64,000 nucleotides of DNA. It comes from Chromatium okenii. Its GTDB lineage: Bacteria > Pseudomonadota > Gammaproteobacteria > Chromatiales > Chromatiaceae. Positions within the stretch are counted from its first letter, which is position 1. Every line of letters starts with the position of its first letter. Below the pieces are notes generated by a model. That model did no database searches. It had not been told where the DNA came from and saw only the letters and a program-made list of their open reading frames with translations. Shown piece by piece: positions 38,920-52,013 of this stretch. A program made the translations under genes and the position numbers. The stretch is from positions 1-64,000 of the forward strand of contig NZ_NRRQ01000012.1 of assembly GCF_016583745.1 (NCBI RefSeq), read 5' to 3'.

Positions 38920-40566
38920 TTACGCTCGCCGTTGCTGAATAAAATACTCTAATAACGCTCGCGTCGAAGGATCGTGCGGCGCAGTGAGTTTACCGGTTTG
39001 TAATTCATCCAAAATCACGCTGGCCAATTGTTTGCCCAATTCCACGCCCCATTGATCAAATGAATTCACGCCCCAAATGATGCCCTGCGTAAAGATGCGA
39101 TGCTCATATAACGCAATTAACGCGCCGAGCGTTTGCGGCGTCAAGCGTTGCATTAAAATGGAATTCGTCGGGCGATTGCCGGGGAAAGTCCGATGCGGCG
39201 CTAATAATTGCGCTTGTGCTTCTGCAACTCCGCTGGCTTGTAATTCTGCCAAGGCTTCCGCAGTCGTGCGTCCGCGCATTAACGCTTCCGTTTGCGCAAA
39301 GAAATTCGCCATAAACTTGGGATGATGATCGCGGAGTTCATTATGGCTGTGAATTGCGCCAATGAAATCCGCCGGAATCAATTGCGTGCCCTGATGAATC
39401 AATTGATAAAACGCATGTTGCCCATCAGTGCCCGGCTCGCCCCACACCACCGGCCCGGTGCTGTATTCCACCGCCACGCCGTCTCGCGTCACACGTTTGC
39501 CATTACTTTCCATATCGCCCTGTTGCAAATAGGCGGCGAGAAAACGCAGCGATTGGTCATACGGCAGCACAGCGTGAGTGCGAGCGCCAGCAAAGTTGGC
39601 ATACCACACGCCGAGCAGCCCCAGCAGCGCAGGCATGTTGTGCGCGATGTCAGCGGTGCGGAAATGCTCATCCATCGCGTGAGCGCCTTCGAGCAATTCG
39701 ACAAACCGATCAAAACCCACCGCCAGCGCAATCGGCAGCCCAATCGCTGACCACAGCGAATAACGCCCGCCAACCCAATCCCAAAATCCAAACATGTTAT
39801 TCGGATCAATTCCAAACGCAGTGACGCGCTCGGCGTTGGTGGAAACGGCGACAAAATGCCGCGCCACTGCCGTTTGATCGCCCAGCGCCGCCAGCAACCA
39901 AGCGCGGGCGCTGGTGGCATTGGTCATCGTTTCCTGCGTGGTAAACGTTTTGGAGGCGACGATAAACAGCGTCGTTTCGGGATTGAGCCGCGCCAGCGTT
40001 TCCACCAAATGGGTGCCGTCGATGTTGGATACAAAATGCACCCGCAAATCATCGCGTTGATACGGAGCCAGCGCCGCACACACCATCTTGGGGCCGAGAT
40101 TGGAGCCGCCGATGCCGATATTCACCACATCGCTGATGCGCCGCCCGGTGTGGCCGAGCCAATCGCCGGTACGCACCCGCCCAACAAAATGCTCCATCCG
40201 CGCCAACACCTGATTGATGAGCGGCATCACGTCTGCGCCGTCCACCACAATCGGGCGATTGCTGCGATTGCGCAGCGCGATATGGAGCACGGCGCGGTCT
40301 TCCGTGTTGTTAATTGCCGCGCCGTTGAACATCCGCTGCGTCCAGCCGCTCAAATCCACTGCGTCCGCGAGCGCCGCCAGCAATTTCAACGTGGTGGGCG
40401 TGATGAGATTTTTAGAATAATCAAGATATAAGCCAGCAACCGACAGACGCATCGCGGTTGCCCGCTGCGGATCGGCAGCAAAAAAATCGGTGATGCGAGC
40501 GGTGCGCAGTTCGTCCCAATGCTGTTGGAGCGCCTGCCACTGAGGAGTGTGATTAACGAGCGACAT
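38920..40566 (-). CDS. pgi: Glucose-6-phosphate isomerase
   Basis: Pgi interconverts glucose-6-phosphate and fructose-6-phosphate and links glycogen to glycolysis. From ATG 40566 ([10 protein letters not shown]) it has 548 residues, as in Escherichia coli; the open frame before it is not conserved. Signatures present: [12 protein letters not shown], the [16 protein letters not shown] block, [10 protein letters not shown], and [14 protein letters not shown] with the catalytic lysine near the end. Confidence 0.98.
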   Translation of the reverse strand: MSLVNHTPQWQALQQHWDELRTARITDFFAADPQRATAMRLSVAGLYLDYSKNLITPTTLKLLAALADAVDLSGWTQRMFNGAAINNTEDRAVLHIALRNRSNRPIVVDGADVMPLINQVLARMEHFVGRVRTGDWLGHTGRRISDVVNIGIGGSNLGPKMVCAALAPYQRDDLRVHFVSNIDGTHLVETLARLNPETTLFIVASKTFTTQETMTNATSARAWLLAALGDQTAVARHFVAVSTNAERVTAFGIDPNNMFGFWDWVGGRYSLWSAIGLPIALAVGFDRFVELLEGAHAMDEHFRTADIAHNMPALLGLLGVWYANFAGARTHAVLPYDQSLRFLAAYLQQGDMESNGKRVTRDGVAVEYSTGPVVWGEPGTDGQHAFYQLIHQGTQLIPADFIGAIHSHNELRDHHPKFMANFFAQTEALMRGRTTAEALAELQASGVAEAQAQLLAPHRTFPGNRPTNSILMQRLTPQTLGALIALYEHRIFTQGIIWGVNSFDQWGVELGKQLASVILDELQTGKLTAPHDPSTRALLEYFIQQRRA

Positions 40567-40716
40567 GATGAGGAATGTCCTGACAGAAGGGGAAACGTGA
40601 TTACAACACAACAAGAAAGCCGCTCTTGCAACTCGACAACGAGCCGAGGCAAGGCTGCGATATTCTAGTCTTTCCATGCGCCGGCGCATGTGTCACCAGA
40701 CTTTTAGGATTTAGCG

Positions 40717-43740
<3,024 letters not shown>

Positions 43741-43782
43741 TTGCACTGATAATTCAATTTTCATTCACTGAGAAGTTTATTT

Positions 43783-44688
43783 ATGTCCGATCTTCCTTTT
43801 CAAAGCGCAGTAATGCCCGAAGCATTGCAGTTAAATAGTCCGCTGCAATTTCATTGTCACCCCGGCATCAGTTGTTTTAACGCCTGTTGTCAACGCGCTG
43901 ATATTACGCTCACGCCTTATGACGTGCTGCGCTTAAAACGGCGTTTAGGATTAACGTCTACCGAGTTTATTCGCCAATTTACCGTTCCTTTTCAAATGGA
44001 CGGCGATGGCTTGCCGGGCATTAAATTGAAAACTGATGATGACGGCGCGTGTTTACAACTCGCAGGCGCTGCCGGTTGTAGCGTTTACAGCGACCGCCCC
44101 ACGGTGTGCCGTTATTATCCGCTGGCGCTATTAACGCTGCGCAAAAAAGATTCCGCAATTGCTGAAGAACGCTATTCACTGGTGAAAGAAGATCATTGCC
44201 AAGGTCACGCCGCAGCGCGGACGCTGTCAATTGCGGAATATCGCACCGAGCAGCATTGCGATGAATTCGATGCAAAAAACCGCGACTGGTATCAACTGGT
44301 CTTAAAAAAGAAATCGGCGGGGCCAGCCGTTGGGCGACCACCGCAATTGAGTTTGCAATTCTTTTTCATGGCCTCTTATGACGGCGATACTTTTCGCCGC
44401 TTTGTCTTGAGTGACAATTTCCGCAATACCTACACCTTGCCCGCAGAGTTTTATACGGAAATTGAACAGGATGATGAAGCGTTGTTGGAGTTTAGTTATC
44501 GCTTTTTGCGGCAAGTTTTATTTGGCGAGCGCACCATTCAAGAAATGGCAGATGCGTGGGAACAGCGCGTCACGCAACGGCAAGATGTTTGGGAAGCGCG
44601 GCGACAAATTGAAATTGAACGCCGCGCTGCCGCTGAAGATGACAAATACCGCGCTGATGGAAATGATGATTGTGGCTGCGCTGGTTAA
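43783..44688 (+). CDS. YkgJ-family cysteine cluster protein
   Basis: The 301-residue protein has the YkgJ/Fe-S-oxidoreductase-like zinc or iron cluster: CHPGISCFNACC near residue 27, a further Cys in AAGCSVYSDRPTVCRYYPLAL near 100, and CQGH near 140. The C-terminal tail ends in a Cys/Gly motif DDCGCAG. Family members are thought to bind metal through the CxxxCC...C pattern; their role is not known. gmhA follows after 5 bases on the same strand. Confidence 0.78.
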   Translation: MSDLPFQSAVMPEALQLNSPLQFHCHPGISCFNACCQRADITLTPYDVLRLKRRLGLTSTEFIRQFTVPFQMDGDGLPGIKLKTDDDGACLQLAGAAGCSVYSDRPTVCRYYPLALLTLRKKDSAIAEERYSLVKEDHCQGHAAARTLSIAEYRTEQHCDEFDAKNRDWYQLVLKKKSAGPAVGRPPQLSLQFFFMASYDGDTFRRFVLSDNFRNTYTLPAEFYTEIEQDDEALLEFSYRFLRQVLFGERTIQEMADAWEQRVTQRQDVWEARRQIEIERRAAAEDDKYRADGNDDCGCAG

Positions 44689-44693
44689 TTGCC

Positions 44694-45284
44694 ATGACTG
44701 ATATTGCCGCATTCACTGCGCATCTTCGCGTTCAATTAGATGCCACTGCTGCATTGATTGCCGCTGTTCAAAGCGACGCTGAGGTATTGGCGGCAACGGT
44801 TGCAGCAGCGACGCGCACTGCGGCAGCCATTCAACACGGCGGCACCTTATTTATTTGCGGCAATGGCGGCAGCGCCGGTGAAGCAACGCATCTCAGCGGT
44901 GAATTGATCGGGCCATTTCTGAATAAAACGCGGCGACCTTTACCTGCAATTGCGTTGGGATTTGATTTAAGCGCCAGCACTGCCATTGCCAATGATTTCA
45001 CCTTTGATGCCATTTTTGCACGGCAATTAAATGCGCTGGCGCGTCCCGGCGATGTGCTTTGGGCGCTATCAACGAGTGGACGTTCTGCCAACATTGTGAA
45101 TGCGTTAAATGCTGCCACTGAGCGCGGTTTATTGACGGTGTTATTTACCGGCGCGGCGCATTCTGATTTGCCTGCCGCCGATATTGTTTTAGCGGTTCCA
45201 TCCCGCGATACGCCGCGCATTCAAGAGCTGCATTTAGTGCTCGGTCATTTTATGTGCGAAATGATTGAGCGGTTGAGTGTGTAA
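44694..45284 (+). CDS. gmhA: Phosphoheptose isomerase (SIS domain)
   Basis: GmhA converts sedoheptulose-7-phosphate to glycero-manno-heptose-7-phosphate, the first step to the heptose of the lipopolysaccharide core. From ATG 44694 the protein is 196 residues, close to the 192 of Escherichia coli. It has the SIS core: FICGNGGSAGEATHLSGEL near 52, LSTSGRSANIVNAL near 120, and the end helix ELHLVLGHFMCEMIE. The DnaA-initiator protein DiaA is a paralogue with the same fold and remains a possibility. Confidence 0.86.
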   Translation: MTDIAAFTAHLRVQLDATAALIAAVQSDAEVLAATVAAATRTAAAIQHGGTLFICGNGGSAGEATHLSGELIGPFLNKTRRPLPAIALGFDLSASTAIANDFTFDAIFARQLNALARPGDVLWALSTSGRSANIVNALNAATERGLLTVLFTGAAHSDLPAADIVLAVPSRDTPRIQELHLVLGHFMCEMIERLSV

Positions 45285-45352
45285 GACGGAGGTGAAAAAC
45301 TAACGATAGCAAGTTGCAAGTATCTTTTCCTTTAACTCTGTGGAGCATTGCG

Positions 45353-47251
45353 ATGTTAATGCGATTTTCTGAATTGAAACGCTGGACAATGCTGACCGGT
45401 TTATTGGTCAGTACGCCGTTTTATATCAATGCTGTTCATGCTGCTGGTTTGAATGATACGGGCATTACCACCTGCGGAAATATCGACACCAACGGCTTGC
45501 CGTGTCCGGTCGCCGGTTTTCCCGGACAAGATGCTGAATTCGGAACCAATGGCTTTGATTTCACCAAACTGGATGCTGACGGCAATGAATTGCCAGCGAC
45601 CGCCACCGATCACACTTGCGTCCGCGATAATGTCACCGGTTTGATCTGGCAAGTGAAACTCAGTGATTCAGAGTTCACCTTCGACCAAACTGCCGGTTAT
45701 GTGACCAGTGTTAATGCAACTGGCTTGTGCGGATTTAATGATTGGCGAATGCCGGACGTAAAAGAATTAGTGGGAATTGTAAATCACGGAAAAACTGATC
45801 CCACAATTGATACCAATTATTTCCTGAATATGCCAAGCGATTCTGGGTTTTGGTCCGGTTCTCCGCTTGCCTACGACTCGTACGGCGCGTGGGGCGTGTA
45901 TTTCTACGATGGCTACGCCTACGGCTACGACTTTCGGTACTTCGACTTCCACGTTCGCCTCGTCCGCGGCGGACAGTCTTTTGACACTTTTGTTGATAAC
46001 GCGGATGGCACCGTAACGCAGTCGAACACTGGGCTGATGTGGGCAAAATGCAGCGAAGGGCAAAGCGGCACGAATTGTACTGGTGACGCAAACACAATGG
46101 ATTGGAGCGCAGCATTAACTGCCGCTAATAATTCTAATCTGGGTGGCTATAACGATTGGCGACTGCCGAATGTGAAAGAATTACAAGCCTTGGTCGATTA
46201 CAGCCGCTATTCACCGGCAATTGACACCACCTACTTTCCGAATATGCCAAGTGGTGCTGATTCGTGGTTTTGGTCCGGTTCTCCGAATGCCAACTACTCG
46301 AACTTCGCGTGGAACGTGAATTTCAACGATGGCTACGCCGTCAGCAACGGTCGGTACGACTACTTCCACGTTCGCCTCGTCCGCGGTGGACAGTCTTTTG
46401 ATCCTTTTGCCTTAACCGTCAATAAAACCGGAAGTGGTGCCGGTCTGGTAAAAAGCGGCGACGGCAAAATCAATTGCGGTTCCAATTGCAGCAGCGATTT
46501 TGAAAGTGGCAGCAGCATTATTCTCACCGCTACGCCTGATACCAGCTCCGGTTCGACTTTTAGCGGTTGGAGCGGCGCATGTACCAATAAAACTGGCGAT
46601 TGCACCGTGACTATGAGCGCAGCGCAAACCGTCACTGCTAATTTCAATCTATTGCCCAGTTATAAACTGTCAATTACCAAAAGTGGCAATGGCACTGTCA
46701 CCAGTTCACCGGCAGGAATTAATTGCGGCACCGCTTGCAGTAAACAATTCACCAGCGGCACTGCCGTCACACTTACCGCCAAAGCGGATACCGGCGGGAC
46801 TTTTAGCAAATGGACGGGCTGCACTCCAATTGCCACCAATCCACTGCAATGCACGGTCACGCTCACCAGCAATAAAACTGTGACCGTTGCACTTAATAAT
46901 GGTGCATTGGGTGATCTTAAAATCACTGCTATTGCACTCACGCCAACTTCACCGGCAGCAAATAGTATTTTTACCGCCAAGATCACGGTAAAAAATCAAG
47001 GTACTGTGACAGCAGCCGGCGGTTATTTGGATGTGTGGGCGCATCAAACAGCGGTGCAAACGTGCGGCGCTCAAGCCGAATGGATTGAAGTCGGTTCATT
47101 AGCTGCCGGCGCGAGCAAAACCTTAACGGTGAGTTTGCGGTCAAAAGGTACTGGCACTAAAACGCTCCGCGCTTTTGTTGATAGCTGGTGTCAAACGCCG
47201 GAAGCTGATGAAGCGAATAACCAACTCACTAAAACTTATACGGTGAAGTGA
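45353..47251 (+). CDS. Secreted protein with two DUF1566 (Lcl) lectin-fold domains, two InlB-like repeats and a CARDB domain
   Basis: From ATG 45353 (GGAG seven bases before) the protein has 632 residues with a signal peptide ending near AVHA (about residue 30). It contains two DUF1566 domains (about 60-208 and 215-347), each with the core NDWRMPDVKEL or NDWRLPNVKEL and ending VRLVRGGQ; two bacterial beta repeats (about 355-435 and 436-516; SGWSGAC, SKWTGC); and a C-terminal CARDB-type domain (about 521-632; ADEANNQLTKTYTV). DUF1566 is a C-type-lectin-like fold used as a display scaffold by diversity-generating retroelements. The end segments of both domains (45848-45976, 46268-46393) differ only at codon positions 1 and 2 over their first part, as expected for such variable regions. 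The protein is probably exported and adhesive; the ligand is unknown. Confidence 0.87.
   Translation: MLMRFSELKRWTMLTGLLVSTPFYINAVHAAGLNDTGITTCGNIDTNGLPCPVAGFPGQDAEFGTNGFDFTKLDADGNELPATATDHTCVRDNVTGLIWQVKLSDSEFTFDQTAGYVTSVNATGLCGFNDWRMPDVKELVGIVNHGKTDPTIDTNYFLNMPSDSGFWSGSPLAYDSYGAWGVYFYDGYAYGYDFRYFDFHVRLVRGGQSFDTFVDNADGTVTQSNTGLMWAKCSEGQSGTNCTGDANTMDWSAALTAANNSNLGGYNDWRLPNVKELQALVDYSRYSPAIDTTYFPNMPSGADSWFWSGSPNANYSNFAWNVNFNDGYAVSNGRYDYFHVRLVRGGQSFDPFALTVNKTGSGAGLVKSGDGKINCGSNCSSDFESGSSIILTATPDTSSGSTFSGWSGACTNKTGDCTVTMSAAQTVTANFNLLPSYKLSITKSGNGTVTSSPAGINCGTACSKQFTSGTAVTLTAKADTGGTFSKWTGCTPIATNPLQCTVTLTSNKTVTVALNNGALGDLKITAIALTPTSPAANSIFTAKITVKNQGTVTAAGGYLDVWAHQTAVQTCGAQAEWIEVGSLAAGASKTLTVSLRSKGTGTKTLRAFVDSWCQTPEADEANNQLTKTYTVK
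45848..45976 (+). repeat. Putative DGR variable region 1
   Basis: Codons 166-208 of the DUF1566 gene, FWSGSP to VRLVRGGQ. Compared with 46268-46393, the framework codons are nearly identical in DNA while codons such as CTT, TAC, GAC, GGC and TAT replace AAT or AAC. See the findings for the analysis. Confidence 0.72.
46268..46393 (+). repeat. Putative DGR variable region 2
   Basis: Codons 306-347. Retains several AAT/AAC codons (46286, 46292, 46301, 46313, 46319, 46325) where region 1 has T, G or C substitutions. It is one codon shorter in its second half. The last 29 bases through CAG match region 1 except one synonymous base in GGT/GGC. Confidence 0.72.
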
Positions 47252-47264
47252 GTTAAATCCTTAG

Positions 47265-47284
47265 CCTCCCTTTTCAAAGGGGGG
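47265..47284. terminator. CCTCCCTTTT-CAAAGGGGGG palindrome followed by CTTTTA
   Basis: Another member of the CCCCCTTT/AAAGGGGG group, 14 bases after the DUF1566 gene stop. It could act as a weak terminator on the plus strand. Confidence 0.55.
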
Positions 47285-47316
47285 CTTTTAATAGAGACAT
47301 TTTTAGTGAGGATGAT

Positions 47317-48372
47317 ATGATGCGTTTTTTGAATCCCAAGAATGATTACACCTTTAAGAAAATCTTTGGTTCTGAATCGAGCCACGAGATTTTAATCAGC
47401 TTCCTCAATGCAATTCTCGATTTAAGCGGTGCTGAGGAAATTATTGAGGTGACGATTATTGATCCTCATCAGGCAGCAAAAGTTCAGGAATTAAAAAACA
47501 CCTTTTTAGATGTCAAGGTGCGCAATCAGGGTGGGCGTTTTTACGGTGTAGAAATGCAGGTGCTCAACGTCGAAGGCTTCGAGAAGCGCGTGCTCTACAA
47601 CACTTGCAAAGCCTATGTGAATCAATTGGGCAAGGGTGAGGCTTATCGGCTGTTGACCAATGTGGTTGCGATTACCATCGCTGATTTCATCCTGTTTCCA
47701 GAATTGCAACAGGTGGTCAGTCATTTCCGGTTAGCCGAGACGGAAAACCCAGAAGTCTATCAGCGCGATTTAGAACTGGTATTTGCAGAATTACCCAAGT
47801 TTGATTTAACCGAGGCGGAATTAACCACGCCATTGGATCACTGGTTTTACTTTTTGAAGACGGCGGAAAATTTAACTGCCGTGCCGGAATCATTAGCAGC
47901 AGAACCCGCAATTGCACAAGCATTGGAATTCGCCGATCACGCTGGCTGGAGCGAGGAAGAATTAGAGGCGGTTGAAAAATGTGAGATGTGGTTGGAAGAT
48001 CAACGCTATGTGCAGGAACAGGCGCATCTTGCAGAACAACGCGGAGTGGAAATAGGCTTAAAAAAAGGAATGGAACAGGGTTTGGAAAAAGGTTTAGAGC
48101 AAGGTTTGGAGCAGGGGCTGGTAAAAGGATTGGAACAAGGATTAGAACAGGGATTGGAGAAAGGACGGGCGGAAGGTGCAACACTCGGTGCAACGCAGGC
48201 AAAAGTGGAGATGCTGTTGTTATTTTTACGGCAGCGTTTTGGTTATTTACCTGCGGAGCTGGAAGAAGAGATTCAAGCGGCACCCACTGCGGCATTGGAA
48301 GCGTGGATTGTACGGATATTAACTGCTTCTGATTTGGCAGCGGTTTTCACTACTGAAGAAGCCGCAAAATGA
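47317..48372 (+). CDS. Rpn-family PD-(D/E)XK nuclease / putative transposase
   Basis: The 351-residue protein belongs to the Rpn (recombination-promoting nuclease, PDDEXK_2) family. Visible are [16 protein letters not shown] at the N-terminus, the catalytic region [17 protein letters not shown] (about residues 63-80) with the E-x-Q variant of the nuclease motif, and [17 protein letters not shown]. Residues about 251-286 are a run of G-L-E-Q/K units encoded by a 12-bp tandem repeat, a feature common in this family. Escherichia coli Rpn proteins cut DNA and raise RecA-independent recombination. GAGG precedes the ATG pair at 47317/47320. ubiD overlaps its end by 4 bases. Confidence 0.84.
   Translation: MMRFLNPKNDYTFKKIFGSESSHEILISFLNAILDLSGAEEIIEVTIIDPHQAAKVQELKNTFLDVKVRNQGGRFYGVEMQVLNVEGFEKRVLYNTCKAYVNQLGKGEAYRLLTNVVAITIADFILFPELQQVVSHFRLAETENPEVYQRDLELVFAELPKFDLTEAELTTPLDHWFYFLKTAENLTAVPESLAAEPAIAQALEFADHAGWSEEELEAVEKCEMWLEDQRYVQEQAHLAEQRGVEIGLKKGMEQGLEKGLEQGLEQGLVKGLEQGLEQGLEKGRAEGATLGATQAKVEMLLLFLRQRFGYLPAELEEEIQAAPTAALEAWIVRILTASDLAAVFTTEEAAK
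48067..48174 (+). repeat. Nine 12-bp tandem repeats in the rpn-like gene
   Basis: Nine imperfect units of the type GGN TTG GAR CAR encode G-L-E-Q/K. The units are in frame, so changes in copy number would alter protein length without breaking it. Confidence 0.9.
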
Positions 48373-49832
48373 ATTATAAAGACCTCCGCGATTTTATTGC
48401 GCAATTGGAACAACGTGGCGAGTTAAAACGCATTCACGTTCCCGTTGATCCGTATTTAGAAATCACTGAAATCTGTGATCGCACATTACGCGCGGGCGGC
48501 CCGGCATTGCTCTTTGAACGCCCCAAAGGTTCGACAATTCCATTATTGGGCAATCTCTTTGGGACGCCGCAGCGTGTCGCGCTGGGAATGGGTGAAGAAT
48601 CGGTTAGCGCCTTGCGTGAAGTGGGCAAGTTATTAGCGTTTTTGAAAGAACCTGAACCGCCCAAGGGATTAAAAAGCGCATGGAAAACGCTGCCGATTTT
48701 CAAAAAGGTGTTGGATATGGCACCGAAACTCTGCCGCAATCCACCTTGTCAGGAAATCAATTTCACGGGCGCGGCGATCAATTTAGATCAATTGCCAATT
48801 CAACACTGCTGGCCCGGTGATATTGGGCGCTTGATTACTTGGGGTTTGGTGATTACACGCGGACCAGAAAAAACGCGGCAAAATTTGGGCATTTATCGAA
48901 TGCAGGTGCTCAATAAAAATCGCGTCATTATGCGTTGGTTATCGCATCGCGGTGGGGCGCTTGATTTCCGTGATTTTCAACGCGCTTATCCCGGACAACC
49001 TTTTCCAATTGCGGTCGCGCTTGGTGCTGATCCCGCGACTATTTTAGGTGCGGTAACGCCGATTCCAGATAGTTTATCGGAATACGCATTTGCTGGTTTA
49101 TTGCGCGGTAGTCGTACCGAATTAGCGAATTGTCAAACCTCTGATTTACAGGTTCCAGCGAGCGCCGAAATTGTTTTAGAAGGACATATTTATCCGCATG
49201 ATTTAGCAGCAGAAGGACCATTTGGCGATCACACGGGTTATTACAATGAAGTCGATCAATTTCCGGTCTTCACCATTGAACACATGACCACGCGCCGCGA
49301 GCCGATTTATCACAGCACCTATACCGGTCGCCCCCCAGATGAACCGGCAATTTTAGGAGTGGCGTTGAATGAAGTATTTGTGCCAATTTTGCAAAAACAA
49401 TTCCCAGAAATTGCGGATTTTTATTTGCCACCCGAAGGTTGTTCATATCGCTTGGCAGTGGTCAGTATTAAAAAGCAATATCCGGGTCATGCCAAGCGCG
49501 TGATGATGGGGGTGTGGTCTTTTTTGCGGCAGTTTATGTATACGAAATTTGTGATTGTCGTCGATGATGATATTTGTACCCGCAATTGGCATGATGTCAT
49601 CTGGGCAATGACGACACGCATGGACCCGGTGCGCGATACGGTGATGATTGAAAATACGCCGATTGATTATTTAGATTTCGCCTCGCCGGTGTCCGGTTTG
49701 GGATCAAAAATTGGTTTTGATGCGACCAATAAATGGAATGGCGAAACCAACCGCGAATGGGGACAACCGATAAAAATGGATGCGGAAGTACGGGCGCGAG
49801 TGGATCAAATCTGGAATACGTTAGGGATTTAA
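48369..49832 (+). CDS. ubiD: 4-hydroxy-3-polyprenylbenzoate decarboxylase
   Basis: UbiD removes the carboxyl group from polyprenyl-hydroxybenzoate in ubiquinone synthesis, using prenylated FMN made by UbiX. The 487-residue protein starts [20 protein letters not shown] and shows family segments such as [20 protein letters not shown], the E-x-P/R catalytic surroundings in [18 protein letters not shown], and [11 protein letters not shown]-like [18 protein letters not shown] near the end. Its ATG overlaps the rpn-like stop (ATGA), so it could be co-translated. ubiX is not in the window. Confidence 0.97.
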   Translation: MNYKDLRDFIAQLEQRGELKRIHVPVDPYLEITEICDRTLRAGGPALLFERPKGSTIPLLGNLFGTPQRVALGMGEESVSALREVGKLLAFLKEPEPPKGLKSAWKTLPIFKKVLDMAPKLCRNPPCQEINFTGAAINLDQLPIQHCWPGDIGRLITWGLVITRGPEKTRQNLGIYRMQVLNKNRVIMRWLSHRGGALDFRDFQRAYPGQPFPIAVALGADPATILGAVTPIPDSLSEYAFAGLLRGSRTELANCQTSDLQVPASAEIVLEGHIYPHDLAAEGPFGDHTGYYNEVDQFPVFTIEHMTTRREPIYHSTYTGRPPDEPAILGVALNEVFVPILQKQFPEIADFYLPPEGCSYRLAVVSIKKQYPGHAKRVMMGVWSFLRQFMYTKFVIVVDDDICTRNWHDVIWAMTTRMDPVRDTVMIENTPIDYLDFASPVSGLGSKIGFDATNKWNGETNREWGQPIKMDAEVRARVDQIWNTLGI

Positions 49833-49834
49833 TT

Positions 49835-49862
49835 CCCCTCTTTTTTTATAAAAAAAGAGGGG
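49835..49862. terminator. Bidirectional terminator between ubiD and ispG
   Basis: CCCCTCTTTTTTT pairs with AAAAAAAGAGGGG across three bases, giving T- or A-runs on both strands between two convergent genes. Confidence 0.8.
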
Positions 49863-49871
49863 TTATTTTAT

Positions 49872-51104
49872 TCAACTGCGCCCATAATGCGCATCAACGT
49901 ATTCATCAACCATGCGCTTGAATTGTTCGGCAATGCCTTCGCCTTTTAATGTCGCCACCTTTTCACCATCAATAAATACCGGGGCGGCGGGATGTTCACC
50001 GCTGCCCGGTAAACTAATACCGATATTGGCGTGTTTACTTTCGCCGGGACCATTCACGACGCAGCCCATTACCGCAACCTGCATCGTCTCCACTCCGGGA
50101 TATTGACTGCGCCACGTCGGCATCTGCTCGCGCAAATAACCCTGAATGTTTTGCGCCAGATGTTGAAACGTATCGCTGGAAGTGCGCCCGCAGCCGGGGC
50201 AAGCCGTGACCATCGGCGCAAAAGAACGCAGCCCCATCGTCTGTAAAATCTCTTGTGCAACAATCACTTCCCGCGTTCGCGCCTCGCCCGGCGCAGGCGT
50301 CAACGAGACGCGAATCGTGTCGCCAATCCCTTCCTGCAACAGCACCGCGAGCGCCGCCGTCGAGCCAACAATTCCTTTTGAACCCATGCCCGCCTCGGTC
50401 AAACCAAGATGCAGCGCGTAATCGCTCCGCGCTGCGAGCTGGCGATAAACTGCAATTAAATCCTGTACCCCACTCATTTTGCAGGACAAAATGATCTGGT
50501 TTTGTGATAAACCGAGGGCGACAGCACGCTCGGCACTGGAGATCGCCGACTCCACCATCGCCGCGTGCATCACCGCGCTCACCTCTCGCGGCGCGGCGGC
50601 ACGAGCGTTTTCATCCATCAATCGCGCAATCAATTCCTGATCCAAACTGCCCCAATTGACGCCAATCCGCACCGGACGCTGATAACGACACGCCAATTCA
50701 ATCATCGTCGCAAATTGACTATCGCGTTTTTCGCCGGTACCGACGTTGCCGGGATTGATACGATATTTCGCAAGTGCTTGAGCGCACTCAGGATAATCGG
50801 TTAATAACCGATGTCCATTGAAATGAAAATCTCCAATCAATGGTACTGCGCAGCCCTGCGTATCAAGTGCATCACGAATGAAAGGCACTGCTTTAGCTGC
50901 GGCTTCGTGATTGACGGTAATCCGCACCAATTCCGATCCAGCGCGTGCTAAATCAGCAACTTGGCGCACAGTTGCTGCAATATCGGCAGTATCCGTATTC
51001 GTCATTGATTGAATGACAATTGGATAATTTCCACCCAATTGAATTGCACCGATAGCGACGGAAATTGTGGCATGGCGAGTGATTAAATTTGGTGCTGTAT
51101 TCAT
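49872..51104 (-). CDS. ispG: (E)-4-hydroxy-3-methylbut-2-enyl diphosphate synthase
   Basis: IspG (GcpE) performs the reductive ring opening of methylerythritol cyclodiphosphate in isoprenoid synthesis. The 410-residue protein has an N-terminal TIM barrel and a C-terminal [4Fe-4S] domain with the cysteines in [11 protein letters not shown] and [14 protein letters not shown]. The length and lack of an insert indicate the usual bacterial type. It gives the isoprenoid tail needed by the UbiD pathway next door, though the genes converge. Confidence 0.98.
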   Translation of the reverse strand: MNTAPNLITRHATISVAIGAIQLGGNYPIVIQSMTNTDTADIAATVRQVADLARAGSELVRITVNHEAAAKAVPFIRDALDTQGCAVPLIGDFHFNGHRLLTDYPECAQALAKYRINPGNVGTGEKRDSQFATMIELACRYQRPVRIGVNWGSLDQELIARLMDENARAAAPREVSAVMHAAMVESAISSAERAVALGLSQNQIILSCKMSGVQDLIAVYRQLAARSDYALHLGLTEAGMGSKGIVGSTAALAVLLQEGIGDTIRVSLTPAPGEARTREVIVAQEILQTMGLRSFAPMVTACPGCGRTSSDTFQHLAQNIQGYLREQMPTWRSQYPGVETMQVAVMGCVVNGPGESKHANIGISLPGSGEHPAAPVFIDGEKVATLKGEGIAEQFKRMVDEYVDAHYGRS

Positions 51105-51242
51105 AACAAGTTCTGCACATTCATTGGTTGTATGAATTCCCCACTTTAAAAAATTGGAGTGAGGGGTGATTTAAGATGTCGCATCAAGTATAAACCAGCG
51201 CATCATATTTATAAATAGTCATGTGCGTATGATGGTGATTAT

Positions 51243-52013
51243 TTATTCATCTAGCGCAGTGTCATCTAATGAGATATTAAACTGTTCATCAGTGTTCGAT
51301 TTAGCGGCAGTTTTCAACACTGAATGCAACAGCGGTAAATCAATCAGTTCTCGCTTTTCAATCATGTTCTGCACGGTCACAATACGAATCACCGGATCAT
51401 CACGATGAAATAGCACATGATGATAAAAACCAGCATCCAGCGCCTCTTTTTTCATGTCAGCAGTGGGCTTTTGCAGCGTGATGAAAATGCCCATCACGGC
51501 TTTTTCACGGATGCGGTCACTGTTCAATTTAGCAATATCGCCGCGACCAACTTTGCCAGATTTGACTTGAAAGACAACGGGCGCAGTGCTATTGGAATCA
51601 GTGGCAATATAAACAATGCCATCAATGCCGCGATCTGCGCCCTTCTTTTCATTGATGATCGCGTGATTTTTACTGTAAGTTAATACCGCCCATTTCTCAA
51701 ACTCTTTGCGCACCCGATCATCTTTTTTATTCGCCAGCGCAATCGCTGACTCCATATCACGCGGAATGCCGTTTAACGTGATCGTATTCAGAACATCAGC
51801 ACCAAACTGATCTTCTAGCCGTTTCAGAATAACCGCAATGCTCTGATAAGTAATATCAATCCCAAGCCATTGGCGTTTCAATCGCTGCGCAACTGCAACG
51901 GTGGTACCGCAACCACAATACGCATCCAAAATCACATCGCCTTCATTGCTGCTGGCTTGAATGATCCGCTCCAATAACGCTTCTGGCTTTTGCGTGGGAT
52001 AACCGAGGCGTTC
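51243..52013 (-). repeat. Direct repeat A1 (partner 52729-53499), shared 3' part of the methyltransferase pair
   Basis: Both stretches are 771 bp, encode the last 256 residues of each enzyme and differ at only scattered positions by eye. Motif I and the nuclease domain are inside. Confidence 0.92.

Noticed and set aside
44000-48500. Searched for a reverse transcriptase or template repeat near the DUF1566 gene
   Set aside because: No open frame has reverse-transcriptase motifs and no third copy of the variable sequence was seen on either strand.
51105-51242. Hairpin CCCCACT...AGTGAGGGG before ispG as a riboswitch or terminator
   Set aside because: The stem is imperfect and lacks a T-run; it is at most a loose relative of the palindrome family.
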